From the NCBI GenBank assembly GCA_963559585.1, contig CAUWLJ010000001.1, positions 40,235 to 104,234 of the forward strand: a stretch of DNA of 64,000 nucleotides, read 5' to 3'. Source of the DNA: Eisenbergiella sp963559585 (GTDB lineage Bacteria > Bacillota > Clostridia > Lachnospirales > Lachnospiraceae). The stretch's first letter is position 1; the number at the start of each line of letters is the position of its first letter. The notes under the pieces were generated by a model. The model was not told the DNA's origin. It saw nothing but the letters and a program-made list of their open reading frames with translations, and did not search any database. Shown here one piece after another: positions 7,983 to 16,850 of this stretch. The translations under genes were made by a program, and so were the position numbers.

Positions 7983-10001
7983 TTAATTTTGCTGCTGTTC
8001 ACTGGCAGGCCGGTAAGCAGCAGCTTCCTTTTCAACCGTTCTTACGCCATGGCACACCGGCTGAACCGTGCGCTCCACCAGGATATGGAACACATCAATC
8101 CCGCCCACCTCCTTCACTGCGTTCATCAGAAAGCCCCTTCGTCCTCCCCCTGTTCCGGTGAAGGCGTCAAGCCCTTCCATGATTACGTCCTTCCCAGGCG
8201 TCTCATCCCAGCAGGCTTCTATCCGGTCCTTTTGAAAATGAAGCTTTACCCTGCGCCTGCAGGCCTCCTCCAGAAAGGCAAAATCCAGCTTCAGCACCAG
8301 TCTTGCATCCTCATCCTCCGCAAGCTCTCCCTTCACTCCCAGAAGGTAAGGCTCCCCATGAAAGGATACCCAGGTGCGTGCCGCCTGGTCAAAGCCAATC
8401 TCTATGCGGCTTTCCTCCTCCCCCTCCTGAAGGAGCAGAAACAGTCTGTTTCCCTGAACCTCAAAGCCCATGCTGCCGATTCCGTCCGTATAGTTGTTGT
8501 GCATCACCTGCATCATAAGAGGCATAAGGCCCACATGCTTCTCTGCCATATCGTAATGCCTTCCGTCCAGAAAGCGGAGGCACTCCTTCATGGACAAGCC
8601 GCGGCGGGCACGCCCCGGGCCGGCGGCGGGAAGCCCCCGGCTCCTTCCGGCGGACAGGGCGCTGCCAGGGCCGGGCAGGAAGGCTCTCTTTCCTCTGTTC
8701 CCGGAAAGCCCCATATTCCTTTCCTGCTCCAGAGCGCGGGTTCTCCAGCCCCCGGAACGGATCAGGGGAGCCTGCACCCCTCCTCCCTCCATTTCTTTGA
8801 TGGTGTGCGTCAGAAGGGCATAGGCGGCCGGATCCTGCGCCAGCGTCCGGGGAGGCTCAAAACCGGTTTCAAAATATTTTTTTACCACCTTCATCAGCGC
8901 ACAGTTCTGGAACAGGTCATGGCTTCCCGCATTGGTCACCACCACCAGATCCAGATCCGGGTAAGCCACCACGTTCTGGCCCAGCATTCCGTTGTAATTA
9001 AACGCCCCTTCCCGAAATCCCATCCACATCTGATACCCGTATCCGTGGGTGCTCATGGAGCCAGGCGTCTGCACCTGCTCCGTACAGGACGCCTTCACCC
9101 AATCCCCGTCCACGAGCTGCCTTCCTTCCCAGCTTCCGCCGTTCAGATACAAAATCCCCAGCCTGGCTGCATCCTCAGGCCGCAAAAACAGCCCCCATCC
9201 TCCTTTGGTGATGCCCATGGGACAGCTTTCCCAGAACACCTGCGTGATACCCAGCGGCTCCCACAGTCTGGGACGCAGGTATTCCATCATGCTCTCCCCC
9301 GTCACCTCCGTCACGATGGCGGAAAGCATGTAGCTGTTCATGCTGTTGTATTCAAAATCCTTTCCCGGAGTTCCCGTAAGCCCCGCGTCCAGAAAGCCTC
9401 TCACCCAGTCGTTTCCAGACAGGATGCCCGTCTCGTTAAAATCCACACAGCTGGTCATGGTGAGCAGATGCTCCACCGTCACCTCCTTCTGCCGGATCGC
9501 GTGGATCAGACCTGCTTTTTTCCTGAAAAAATCACTTACCCTGTCGGCAGGCCGCAGCTTCCCTTCCCTTACCAGCATCCCCACCGCCATCCCTGTCACA
9601 CTCTTGCACAGGGAATAGCTGGCATGCCACAGCCCGGCAGGATAGGGCGCAAACCCGCACTCGCAGATCACCTTTCCATGCCTGGCCACCAATATCTGAT
9701 GAATATCCGTCCCCTCCTGCGCCGCCATTTCCCCAAGGAAGGCTGCCAGGTGGGCAGATGAAATCCCCTGGCTCTCCGGCACGGCGCGGGGAAGCGGTTC
9801 AGCCTGCGGCTGTCCCATATCCCGTGGCAGCTCCATATCCTGCGGCAGCCCCATACTCCGGACCAGGCCCATATCCTGCGCCGGTCCTGCACAGTGGAAG
9901 AAAGGCTTCTGGGGCTGAAAATCCACCCTTCCAATATTGCCCGTTTTCCCGGCAATCAGATTCCACATCAGCTCTGCAACAGCGATCTCTGTTCTGGCCA
10001 T
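7983..10001 (-). CDS. Class C beta-lactamase-like serine hydrolase with extra C-terminal domain
   Basis: A 672-residue protein whose residues about 75-420 match the AmpC/penicillin-binding serine hydrolase fold. It has S130-L-C-K133 (the SxxK nucleophile motif), Y218-N219 in FEYNSMNSY, and HGYGYQMW near the third motif. No signal peptide is visible, so it is probably cytoplasmic and more likely an esterase or peptidase than a resistance enzyme. Residues about 40-66 are a low-complexity stretch of repeating D-M-x-L-P/G-L units. A Gly/Arg/Pro-rich linker (about 455-505) leads to a C-terminal beta-rich domain of about 170 residues that I do not recognise. Its last codons lie in a dispersed palindromic repeat. 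Confidence 0.85.
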   Translation of the reverse strand: MARTEIAVAELMWNLIAGKTGNIGRVDFQPQKPFFHCAGPAQDMGLVRSMGLPQDMELPRDMGQPQAEPLPRAVPESQGISSAHLAAFLGEMAAQEGTDIHQILVARHGKVICECGFAPYPAGLWHASYSLCKSVTGMAVGMLVREGKLRPADRVSDFFRKKAGLIHAIRQKEVTVEHLLTMTSCVDFNETGILSGNDWVRGFLDAGLTGTPGKDFEYNSMNSYMLSAIVTEVTGESMMEYLRPRLWEPLGITQVFWESCPMGITKGGWGLFLRPEDAARLGILYLNGGSWEGRQLVDGDWVKASCTEQVQTPGSMSTHGYGYQMWMGFREGAFNYNGMLGQNVVAYPDLDLVVVTNAGSHDLFQNCALMKVVKKYFETGFEPPRTLAQDPAAYALLTHTIKEMEGGGVQAPLIRSGGWRTRALEQERNMGLSGNRGKRAFLPGPGSALSAGRSRGLPAAGPGRARRGLSMKECLRFLDGRHYDMAEKHVGLMPLMMQVMHNNYTDGIGSMGFEVQGNRLFLLLQEGEEESRIEIGFDQAARTWVSFHGEPYLLGVKGELAEDEDARLVLKLDFAFLEEACRRRVKLHFQKDRIEACWDETPGKDVIMEGLDAFTGTGGGRRGFLMNAVKEVGGIDVFHILVERTVQPVCHGVRTVEKEAAAYRPASEQQQN
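7991..8024. repeat. Palindromic repeat, CTGTTTACTGGC family (copy 1)
   Basis: GCTGCTG and CAGCAGC flank a hairpin with arms CTGTTCACTGGC and GCCGGTAAGCAG, pairing with G-U wobbles. It overlaps the 3' end of the serine hydrolase gene. Relatives occur at 34596-34621, 57277-57302 and, more degenerate, 55870-55895. Confidence 0.7.
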
Positions 10002-10019
10002 GTCTCTCCCTTCCGCCGC

Positions 10020-10940
10020 CTATGGAAGCAGCTTCACAAACATTCCCAGGTTACCCCGTCTTCCCCCGCTGGCACGGTGGGAAAAGAGCAGCTCCGGGTT
10101 GCAGCAGGTACACACATCCGTCACACTGATATGCTCCGGCCGGATGCCTGCCCACAGGCAGACCGCCTCGTTTGCCCGCCACAGATCCAGCTGGTACTTT
10201 CCTCCCCCTTTTGCCTCCAGCACATCCTCTGCCCTCACGGGAACCCTGTCCATTCCCGGCCTGTCAAACAGGGCGTAAAAGGCGTCGGCCACATCCTCGC
10301 TCACCTCATAACAGTCTTTGCAGATGGAGGCTCCTATCCCCGCCAGGATATTCTCCGGCCTGCACCCGAACGCCTCCTGCATGGCGCGCACCGTCACCGC
10401 TCCCATACCGCCTGCCGTTCCCCTCCAGCCGGAATGGGACAGCCCCACCGCCCGCCTGACCGGATCCACGAACAAAAGAGGGACGCAGTCCGCATAGAAC
10501 GTGGAAAGCACAATGCCCGGCTCATCCGTAATCAGCCCGTCTACATCCTGATAATCCCTGGGGCGCACTATCCCCTTCCCCCGGTCTGCCGCCGTCACCC
10601 TCCTTACATTGACGGTATGGGTCTGATCCGAAAAAACGAAATCCTGCACGCTGCAGTCCAGAAGCGCGGCGATCCTGCGGAAGTTTTCCTCCACATTCTC
10701 TCTGCGGTCCCCTCTGGAAAAGCTCAGGTTCATGGTTCCCAGTTCTCCCTCGCTCACTCCTCCCAGGCGGGTGCTCATCAGATGCCGCACCACCCCCGTT
10801 TTCTCTATCTCCGGAAAAGTCAGCCAGGCCGCCTCCCCTTTTTCCCTCCAGCTCATGCCAGGCACGATCCCGGCTCCGGGTGTTCTCTTTCTGATCAGCT
10901 TTCCTTCCAGTTCCAATCCGTCTCCGTCCTTTCTTTTCAT
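10020..10940 (-). CDS. pgeF: Peptidoglycan editing factor PgeF / YfiH family copper oxidoreductase-like protein
   Basis: A 306-residue member of the YfiH/DUF152 family. The metal-site residues typical of the family are visible: His108 in SDQTHTVNV, Cys152 in DCVPLLF, and His169 in LSHSGWRGTAGG. Family members have been linked to polyphenol oxidase activity and, in E. coli, to editing of cell-wall precursor stems. The start at 10940 overlaps the yraN stop by four bases (ATGA), implying translational coupling; no clear ribosome binding site lies upstream. A later ATG at 10856 would also keep the whole conserved domain. Confidence 0.88.
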   Translation of the reverse strand: MKRKDGDGLELEGKLIRKRTPGAGIVPGMSWREKGEAAWLTFPEIEKTGVVRHLMSTRLGGVSEGELGTMNLSFSRGDRRENVEENFRRIAALLDCSVQDFVFSDQTHTVNVRRVTAADRGKGIVRPRDYQDVDGLITDEPGIVLSTFYADCVPLLFVDPVRRAVGLSHSGWRGTAGGMGAVTVRAMQEAFGCRPENILAGIGASICKDCYEVSEDVADAFYALFDRPGMDRVPVRAEDVLEAKGGGKYQLDLWRANEAVCLWAGIRPEHISVTDVCTCCNPELLFSHRASGGRRGNLGMFVKLLP

Positions 10941-11293
10941 TGACCAATATAGTCAAAAGCATTCTGATACCAGTCCACGCTTTCACCGCATATGGCAACC
11001 ACGTCAAACCGCACCGGAATGCTTTCCCCAAGACTTCTCTTATACAAAAAATACTTTGCCGCACGGCAGAGCTTCCTCTGCTTGGGTACATTCACGGCCT
11101 GAGCGGGAAGTCCGGCAGAGCCGCTCCTGCGGTATTTCACCTCGAAAAATACCAGATATTCCCCATGTTGACCGATCAGGTCAATCTCTCCCTGCCTGCA
11201 CCTGAAATTGCGCTCCAAAATCCGCACGCCCCTTCTCTCCAGAAAAAGAGCGGCCGCCTCCTCATAGGATTCCCCAATCTGTCTCTTATTCAC
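10937..11293 (-). CDS. yraN: YraN family protein (UPF0102, endonuclease-like fold)
   Basis: A 118-residue small protein with the family signature ERNFRCRQGEIDLIG followed by LVFFEVKYRR, which holds the E/D-x-K motif of the restriction-endonuclease-like fold. Function is not firmly established; it commonly neighbours rnhB, as here. It starts 42 bp after rnhB and overlaps pgeF by four bases, so rnhB-yraN-pgeF look like one transcript. Confidence 0.92.
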   Translation of the reverse strand: MNKRQIGESYEEAAALFLERRGVRILERNFRCRQGEIDLIGQHGEYLVFFEVKYRRSGSAGLPAQAVNVPKQRKLCRAAKYFLYKRSLGESIPVRFDVVAICGESVDWYQNAFDYIGQ

Positions 11294-11334
11294 TGCTTCC
11301 CCCGTTTTTTTCAGACGAATTTCCCATTCCTTTT

Positions 11335-12108
11335 TCAGATAAAATGCCCGATAAAGGTTCTTCTGTGGATGGGAGAAGGGCCATACTTCTTCAAGGCTTC
11401 GATATGTGCGGCGGCGCCGTAGCCCTTGTTGGAGGCAAAGCCATATTCCGGGAAAACTTTGTCATACTCCTCCATCAGCCTGTCCCTCGTCACCTTTGCC
11501 ACAATACTGGCCGCGGCGATGGAGGCGCTTTTGGCATCCCCCTTGATGATGGGCGTCTGGTGCATGGAAAAGAGGGGAATGGTCACCGCATCGTTGAGAA
11601 GGAGATCCGGCTCCACAGAAAGCCCCACCACCGCCTCCCGCATGGCCTCATAGGTGGCCTGCAGGATGTTGATCTCGTCGATCCTCTCCGGGGAGGCATA
11701 GCCGATCCCCACGTCCGCCTCCTGCATGATAACCTCATACAGCTCCTCCCGTTTTTTGGGAGTAAGCTGCTTGGAATCATTGAGATACAAAATGCGGCAG
11801 TCCCGGGGCAGGATCACGGCTCCGGCCACCACAGGCCCTGCCAGCGGCCCGCGGCCTGCCTCGTCAATGCCGCAGATCCGGGCATACCCTTTGGCGCCGT
11901 ACTTCTTCTCAAACTGCAGCATACTCTCGGTACGCTTCCTTTCCGTCTCCAGGCCGTCCAGATACCTGGCCGCCCTGGCCGCCTGTGCGCGCACGCTGCT
12001 CCTCTCATCCTCTCCGTACAGCCGGATCAGCTCCCGAAGCCGCTCCTCACATGCCGGATCCTCCCTCCGGTTCTCCTCAAATTCCCGTCTGATCTCCTGC
12101 GCCGTCAT
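11335..12108 (-). CDS. rnhB: Ribonuclease HII
   Basis: Cleaves the RNA strand of RNA-DNA hybrids, including single ribonucleotides in DNA. The catalytic ICGIDEAGRGPLAGP block contains Asp82 and Glu83; LNDSKQLTPKKRE and the GDAKSASIAAASIVAKVTRD block follow. I chose the ATG at 12108 because an AAGGAG site lies six bases upstream and earlier ATGs lack one. The protein is 257 residues; the N-terminal roughly 70 residues precede the core and are highly charged, as in several Firmicute RNase HII proteins. It follows lepB by 110 bp. Confidence 0.95.
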   Translation of the reverse strand: MTAQEIRREFEENRREDPACEERLRELIRLYGEDERSSVRAQAARAARYLDGLETERKRTESMLQFEKKYGAKGYARICGIDEAGRGPLAGPVVAGAVILPRDCRILYLNDSKQLTPKKREELYEVIMQEADVGIGYASPERIDEINILQATYEAMREAVVGLSVEPDLLLNDAVTIPLFSMHQTPIIKGDAKSASIAAASIVAKVTRDRLMEEYDKVFPEYGFASNKGYGAAAHIEALKKYGPSPIHRRTFIGHFI

Positions 12109-12218
12109 CCCTTCTCTCCTTCTGCCCTTTTTCTCTCCCTCTTCTTCGTTTTCCAATACTGCCGTTCCTGCCTGCCGGCGGACGGCAGGATCCGCGGGTC
12201 TATTGATCTATCCGCGGC

Positions 12219-12758
12219 CTATTGGTGCTTCAGCAGGCCGACCTTATCCAGAGGCCAGATCCGCACCCAGGCCTTGCCCACAATATTTTTCCTCCTGATA
12301 TTGCCCACGCTGGGATCCCTGCTGTCAGAGCTGTTGTTCCTGTTGTCGCCCAGCACAAAATACTCGTCCTCCCCCAGCGTGACCGGCTCTGAGGCCAGCC
12401 CGGGAAAGACAATAGGCTCCATTCCGTAATCCTCCTCCAGGATCCTGCCATCAATATAAATATTCCCCGCCGCATCGATCTGAACCGTCTCGCCCGGCAG
12501 ACCGATGATCCGTTTCACATAGTAGGTTTTTTCCTGATACTGAAACGGGAAAACAATGATGTCGAACCGCTTCGGATCCGAAAAACGATAGGAAAGCTTG
12601 TCCAGAATCAGCTGATCCTCATGATGCAGGGTAGGCTCCATAGAGCTTCCGCTCACCGACGTCCTCTGTCCCACAAAGGTGATCAGCAGCCAGGTTCCGG
12701 CAAGCACCACCAGAATGTACAGAATCGTACTGAAAATCTCTTTTATCACATTTTTCAT
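12219..12758 (-). CDS. lepB: Signal peptidase I (first of two)
   Basis: A 179-residue type I signal peptidase that removes Sec signal peptides at the outer membrane face. One N-terminal helix (about residues 8-30) anchors it. The catalytic serine is Ser39 in SGSSMEPT and the general base is Lys82 in YYVKRIIGLPGE; GDNRNNSSDSR gives the conserved box E. It lies between rbgA and rnhB. A second, clearly different signal peptidase gene is only 1 kb away. Confidence 0.94.
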   Translation of the reverse strand: MKNVIKEIFSTILYILVVLAGTWLLITFVGQRTSVSGSSMEPTLHHEDQLILDKLSYRFSDPKRFDIIVFPFQYQEKTYYVKRIIGLPGETVQIDAAGNIYIDGRILEEDYGMEPIVFPGLASEPVTLGEDEYFVLGDNRNNSSDSRDPSVGNIRRKNIVGKAWVRIWPLDKVGLLKHQ

Positions 12759-12863
12759 TTTCCGAAGCCTCTTTTCTTTTCACTTTTCTAAAAGCCTAAG
12801 CTTTATCGGCTCAGCCCATGTATTCCCTTTATCTCAGGAGCCGTTTCAAACGGGCGTCCACAT

Positions 12864-13703
12864 TCAGGCACGTTCCAGACTGATCCGCCCCAGCCTCCCG
12901 CTTCTGAAATCCTCCATCAGAAGCGCTGCGGCCCGGTCTATATCCATCCCGCCGCCCTTCCTGAAGCACCCTCGCCTTTTTGCCACAGCCTCCAGCACCC
13001 CGGAGACCGTCTCCTGCCCCGCGCAGCCGTAGCGCTCCTGCAGGCAGGCCGGATAATACTCCTTCAGATATGCAGCCAGATCTGCCGCCAGCTCCTGTAC
13101 CACCAGGATCTGATCGTTCATGGAGCCGATGAAGGCAAGGCGCATTCCCACCTGCTGATCCTCAAATTTGGGCCACAGGATCCCGGGGGTATCCAGAAGC
13201 TCCAGCCCCTTATTCAGCCTGATCCACTGCTTCCCCTTCGTCACGCCCGGCTTGTTTCCGGTCTTGGTGCAGGCCCTTCCCGCAAAGGAATTGATGAAGG
13301 TGGATTTTCCCACGTTGGGGATCCCCGCCACCATGGCGCGCACCGGACGGTTCAGGATTCCGCGCTTCCGATCCCTCTCAATTTTCTCCCTGCATACCTC
13401 CTGCACCGCACCCTGGATCGCCCTCATTCCCTGTCCGGTCTGAGCATTGATCTCCAGCGCACGGATCCCGTGCTCCTCAAACCAGGCCGTCCACTCCCTG
13501 TTGCAGACCGGATCCGCCAGATCCGACTTGTTCAGAAGAACCAGCCTGGCCTTATTTTTTCCCATCTCGTCTATATCAGGATTCCTGCTTCCCAGAGGAA
13601 CCCTGGCGTCCACAAGCTCGATGATCAGATCAATGAGCTTGAGATCCTCCTGCATGGCACGCCGTGCCTTGGTCATGTGACCGGGATACCATTGATAATT
13701 CAT
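12864..13703 (-). CDS. rbgA: Ribosome biogenesis GTPase YlqF/RbgA
   Basis: A circularly permuted GTPase needed for late 50S assembly. NKSD (G4, about residue 58) precedes the P-loop GIPNVGKST (about 127-135) and DTPG, the order diagnostic of this family. YPGHMTKAR near the N-terminus is characteristic. I chose the ATG at 13703 because GGAG stands six bases upstream; an earlier ATG sits inside that ribosome-binding region. The protein is 279 residues. Upstream bases belong to a leader sequence shared with der and ackA. Confidence 0.95.
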   Translation of the reverse strand: MNYQWYPGHMTKARRAMQEDLKLIDLIIELVDARVPLGSRNPDIDEMGKNKARLVLLNKSDLADPVCNREWTAWFEEHGIRALEINAQTGQGMRAIQGAVQEVCREKIERDRKRGILNRPVRAMVAGIPNVGKSTFINSFAGRACTKTGNKPGVTKGKQWIRLNKGLELLDTPGILWPKFEDQQVGMRLAFIGSMNDQILVVQELAADLAAYLKEYYPACLQERYGCAGQETVSGVLEAVAKRRGCFRKGGGMDIDRAAALLMEDFRSGRLGRISLERA

Positions 13704-13733
13704 AATAATCTCCATTTCCAAGCGTAAGCGGCG
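13703..13733 (-). repeat. Start-codon-proximal leader repeat at rbgA (partial copy)
   Basis: On the minus strand CGCTTACGCTTGG is followed by AAATGGAGATTATTATG, the last three bases being the rbgA start. The same arrangement precedes ackA and, in part, coaE and der. It supplies the GGAG ribosome binding site. Confidence 0.55.
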
Positions 13734-13755
13734 GGGGCCGGCCTTTCCCTGTTTT

Positions 13756-14337
13756 CTATCGGATCAGCCCCATATCATGAGAGCCTGACGGCAGACGGAA
13801 CCAGGCCTCTCCTACGATATGCTCCCCCGATACCGGGCCGATATTCCCGGATCTGCTGTCCTCACTGCTGTTACAGTTGTCCCCCATCACAAAATACTCA
13901 TCCTCCCCCAGCCTGATCCCATTCTCCGCAATTCCCGCCTCCGAAATCAGATCGTAGGTATCCTCTCCCACCAGCTCTCCGTTCACGTACAGATGCCCGT
14001 CCCGGATCAGGACAGTATCCCCCGGACAGCCCACCACCCGCTTCACATAATAATGGGCGTTGGGATTTCCGTTCGGCAGAAAAACCACCACATCCCCTGC
14101 CCTGGGTCTGCCAAGCTTGTAGGCAAAACGGTTGATCAGCACACTCTGTCCATTATAAACCGCAGGCTGCATGGACTCTCCCACCACAGCCGTCCTCGTC
14201 CCCACAAAATAAACCAGGGCCACTGCCAGAAAGACCGCAATCGCACATCCTGCCAGAACCTGCATCACCTCTGACAGAACAGCCGCATTTATTTTTTTCC
14301 TTCTCCGGTAAAAGCTCAGCCCTTTTGTTCTTCTCAC
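13756..14337 (-). CDS. lepB: Signal peptidase I (second)
   Basis: A 193-residue type I signal peptidase with an Arg/Lys-rich cytoplasmic start, one membrane helix (about residues 24-46), catalytic Ser55 in GESMQPAV and Lys99 in YYVKRVVGCPGD, plus GDNCNSSEDSR as box E. It is only moderately similar to the other copy. It heads the lepB-rbgA-lepB-rnhB-yraN-pgeF run and has a good promoter upstream. Paralogous signal peptidases are common in Firmicutes; substrate division cannot be read from sequence. Confidence 0.93.
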   Translation of the reverse strand: MRRTKGLSFYRRRKKINAAVLSEVMQVLAGCAIAVFLAVALVYFVGTRTAVVGESMQPAVYNGQSVLINRFAYKLGRPRAGDVVVFLPNGNPNAHYYVKRVVGCPGDTVLIRDGHLYVNGELVGEDTYDLISEAGIAENGIRLGEDEYFVMGDNCNSSEDSRSGNIGPVSGEHIVGEAWFRLPSGSHDMGLIR

Positions 14338-14365
14338 TTTTCTCTCCTGTATGTTAAGCCGTGTT

Positions 14366-14395
14366 TCATTCTAACACAAAACGGAAGGGCGTTTC
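14366..14395 (-). promoter_or_regulatory. Promoter of the lepB-rbgA-lepB-rnhB-yraN-pgeF run
   Basis: On the minus strand TTGAAA (14390-14395), an 18-bp spacer and TAGAAT (14366-14371) lie about 30 bp upstream of the second signal peptidase gene. Both boxes match sigma-A well. The rest of the 282-bp gap (14338-14619) holds the terminator of the sugar transporter operon and a short CGGCAGCTGCCG palindrome. Confidence 0.65.
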
Positions 14396-14511
14396 AATTC
14401 TTTTCACAAAGTATTAATAATTCCCGGCAGCTGCCGGCTGCTTTTCACTGTATAAGAGGTGATTCCAGGAGGGCCGTCAAAGCAGGCCTGCGTGTTCTGA
14501 CCGCAGATATC

Positions 14512-14557
14512 AAAAAGGGGGCCTCCAGTCCGATCAGACCCTGGGAACCCCTTTTTT
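14512..14557 (-). terminator. Intrinsic terminator of the sugar ABC transporter operon
   Basis: Arms AAAAAGGGG (14512-14520) and CCCCTTTTT (14548-14556) pair, with an inner GTCTGATCGGAC palindrome in the loop. In minus-strand reading the hairpin ends in a C/T-rich tract. It lies about 60 bp after the stop of the binding-protein gene. Confidence 0.75.
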
Positions 14558-14619
14558 ACAACTACCTTCTCTATTCAGTTCTTATACTTGCCAAGTCTGC
14601 TCCGCTGCATTTCCCAATA

Positions 14620-15774
14620 TTAATCATACAGGTTGGGAGCGATGTCAGGATCTTCCATATTCTCTGCCGTATACCACTGTGCGCCGGTATCCACATCGGA
14701 CACTGCCTCTCCCTTTGCCGCCTTTACACACAGCTCAACGGTTTTGTAACCGATCTGCAGGGGATCCTGTGTAACTGCACCTGCAAGCCTGCCTTCCTTT
14801 ACAGCTTCCTTAATCTGAGCTCCAGAGTCAAATGCAACGCCTACAACATCCTTGCCAAGCCTGCCGATATTGGCATCGCCATTAAGCAGGCCTTCGCCGG
14901 AGAACTGATTGGAGCCGTAGATGCAGATGGTATCCTTCTTATTTAACAGGTTCTGCGCATCGATTGAGGACAGGGCCGCGTCAACGGAGGCCGGAACCAC
15001 CACTTCAATGATAACGTCTGCGCCGTCTGTCTTGTTCGCCCATTTATCATGGCCTTCCACAGAAACGGTCTTGCCGTCTGCCTCAATCAGGGCCTTTATC
15101 TTATCCACAAAACCGGAGCCCCGGTTTGTGATGGATTCTGAGGTTGCATCCTGATTCATCACTCCGATACGAACAGGCTCTGATGCACCTGCAATGGTTT
15201 CCTTGATCAGCGCATAGGTTTCTTCGCCTGCCAGCTCTCCTGCCGCATAGTTGTCGGTGGAGGCGTTTGCAACGATTGCGCCTTCGGGAGCGCCGGGAAC
15301 TCCTGAGTCAAATCCTACGATAGGAATTCCCTTGGACTGAGCGGTTTTGATACTGTCCATACAGGACTGCGTATCAAGTGCCGCCAGACCGATTGCAGGA
15401 GGATTGTTGTTGATCGCGTTGTTCAACATCTGAACCTGCTGTGCAAAATCAGATTCTGTGTTGGGGCCCTGGAAATCGATTTCCACACCATATTCTTCTG
15501 CCGCAGTCTCTGCGCCCTGCAGGACGGCCTGCCAGAACTGATGCTGGAATCCCTTGGATACCAGATAGATTTTGCCGATTTCCGCCGTTCCTGCCGCTTC
15601 GCTCTCTGCCGGAGCCTGACTTTCTGCCGGAGCCTCAGCCGCGGCCTCCTTGGACGGCTCTGCCGGAGCGGACTCTGGTGTGCTGGCCGGAGCCTCAGCC
15701 TTACCGCACGCAGAAAGCATCGCTGCCATGAAAGCTGCTGTTGTCAGAACACGAACAAGTTTTTTCTTCATCAT
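14620..15774 (-). CDS. Sugar ABC transporter substrate-binding lipoprotein (RbsB-like)
   Basis: A 384-residue secreted lipoprotein: basic start, hydrophobic core, lipobox LSAC with Cys23, then a long Ala/Pro/Glu/Ser linker (about residues 24-62). The rest is a type I periplasmic-binding fold of the RbsB/LacI class (QHQFWQAVLQGAETAAEEYG, then VGFDSGVPG and AVTQDPLQIGY). It delivers a pentose or hexose to the permease and ATPase encoded upstream. The exact sugar cannot be deduced. GGAGG stands seven bases before the ATG, and a terminator follows, so it ends the operon. Confidence 0.92.
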   Translation of the reverse strand: MMKKKLVRVLTTAAFMAAMLSACGKAEAPASTPESAPAEPSKEAAAEAPAESQAPAESEAAGTAEIGKIYLVSKGFQHQFWQAVLQGAETAAEEYGVEIDFQGPNTESDFAQQVQMLNNAINNNPPAIGLAALDTQSCMDSIKTAQSKGIPIVGFDSGVPGAPEGAIVANASTDNYAAGELAGEETYALIKETIAGASEPVRIGVMNQDATSESITNRGSGFVDKIKALIEADGKTVSVEGHDKWANKTDGADVIIEVVVPASVDAALSSIDAQNLLNKKDTICIYGSNQFSGEGLLNGDANIGRLGKDVVGVAFDSGAQIKEAVKEGRLAGAVTQDPLQIGYKTVELCVKAAKGEAVSDVDTGAQWYTAENMEDPDIAPNLYD

Positions 15775-15821
15775 TTTTGTTCCTCCCTTTCGGTTGATAT
15801 AGTATAAAGGATTCGTTTTCC

Positions 15822-16832
15822 TTATACTTTCTTTTTCTTGCTGCGATTCATAACATCTACAAACACTGCAAACACCAATACGATACCCGTTGCAATCTGC
15901 TGATAATGGGTCTGCAGTCCAATAAACGGAAGTCCTGTCTTCAGCACTGACATAATGAATACGCCCAGAAGCGTACCGGAAATGGTTCCGAAGCCGCCGC
16001 TCATGGAAGTACCGCCGATCACGACTCCTGCGATAGCATCCAGTTCCATACCGCCGCCTCCGCCGGGCAGTACCGTTGAGTAGATAGCCGCATAGGCAAG
16101 GCCTGCCAGTCCCGCCAGGGTACCGCTGATGATGTAAGCCAGTGTTCTGTATTTTGCCACATTTACACCGGAAAGGCGGGTAGCTTCATAGTTGCTTCCC
16201 AGAGAGACGATATAGCGACCCGGCCTTGTTTTATTCAGAACGACTGCTGCCAGTACCGCCACCGCTATCAGGAGGATAAAACCGGTAGGAATGATCATAT
16301 CTCCTGCATTTACCTTAAAAATCTTTCTGAACCAGCCGTTGGGATCGCCTGTCTGAGGCCATGTCACGCTCTGTGCCTTTGTGAAAACGGAACCGATACC
16401 TTTTGAAAGCATCATGGTGCCCAGAGTTGCAATAAAGGGCGGCAGCTTCATATAAGATACCATAAGGCCGTTCATGGTTCCGAAAACCGCACCGATCAAA
16501 ATACATACGAGCAGTGCTGCCGCAACGGGCACATTATATTTGGTAATCAGCGCACCGGACATCAGCGCCGAACACATCATTACCGTGCCGATTGACAGGT
16601 CTATCCCGTCAGAGGTAATCGCAAAGGTAACGCCGATTGCCATCAGACCTATGTAATAAGAGGCCTCAAAAATATTGATCAGAGTAGAGGCGCTCCAGAA
16701 GGAGCGGTTAATCAGACCAAATACGATGTACAGAATCACCAGCGCAAGGAATGCTATCAGCTTCTGGGTTCCGATCGCTTTGATAAAAGAATTATCCTTT
16801 TTCTTTTCCACTTTCTTTTCTGTATTTGCCAC
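15822..16832 (-). CDS. Sugar ABC transporter permease (RbsC-like)
   Basis: A 336-residue integral membrane protein of the branched RbsC/XylH class with about eight to ten hydrophobic segments. The family signature GVNVAKYRTLAYIISGTLAG followed by LAYAAIYS is present. It forms the channel of the transporter with the adjacent ATPase. The start is GTG at 16832 with GGAGG eight bases upstream. It is 18 bp downstream of the ATPase gene and 47 bp before the binding-protein gene. Confidence 0.94.
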   Translation of the reverse strand: MANTEKKVEKKKDNSFIKAIGTQKLIAFLALVILYIVFGLINRSFWSASTLINIFEASYYIGLMAIGVTFAITSDGIDLSIGTVMMCSALMSGALITKYNVPVAAALLVCILIGAVFGTMNGLMVSYMKLPPFIATLGTMMLSKGIGSVFTKAQSVTWPQTGDPNGWFRKIFKVNAGDMIIPTGFILLIAVAVLAAVVLNKTRPGRYIVSLGSNYEATRLSGVNVAKYRTLAYIISGTLAGLAGLAYAAIYSTVLPGGGGGMELDAIAGVVIGGTSMSGGFGTISGTLLGVFIMSVLKTGLPFIGLQTHYQQIATGIVLVFAVFVDVMNRSKKKKV

Positions 16833-16850
16833 TTTTCCTACCTCCCTGTA

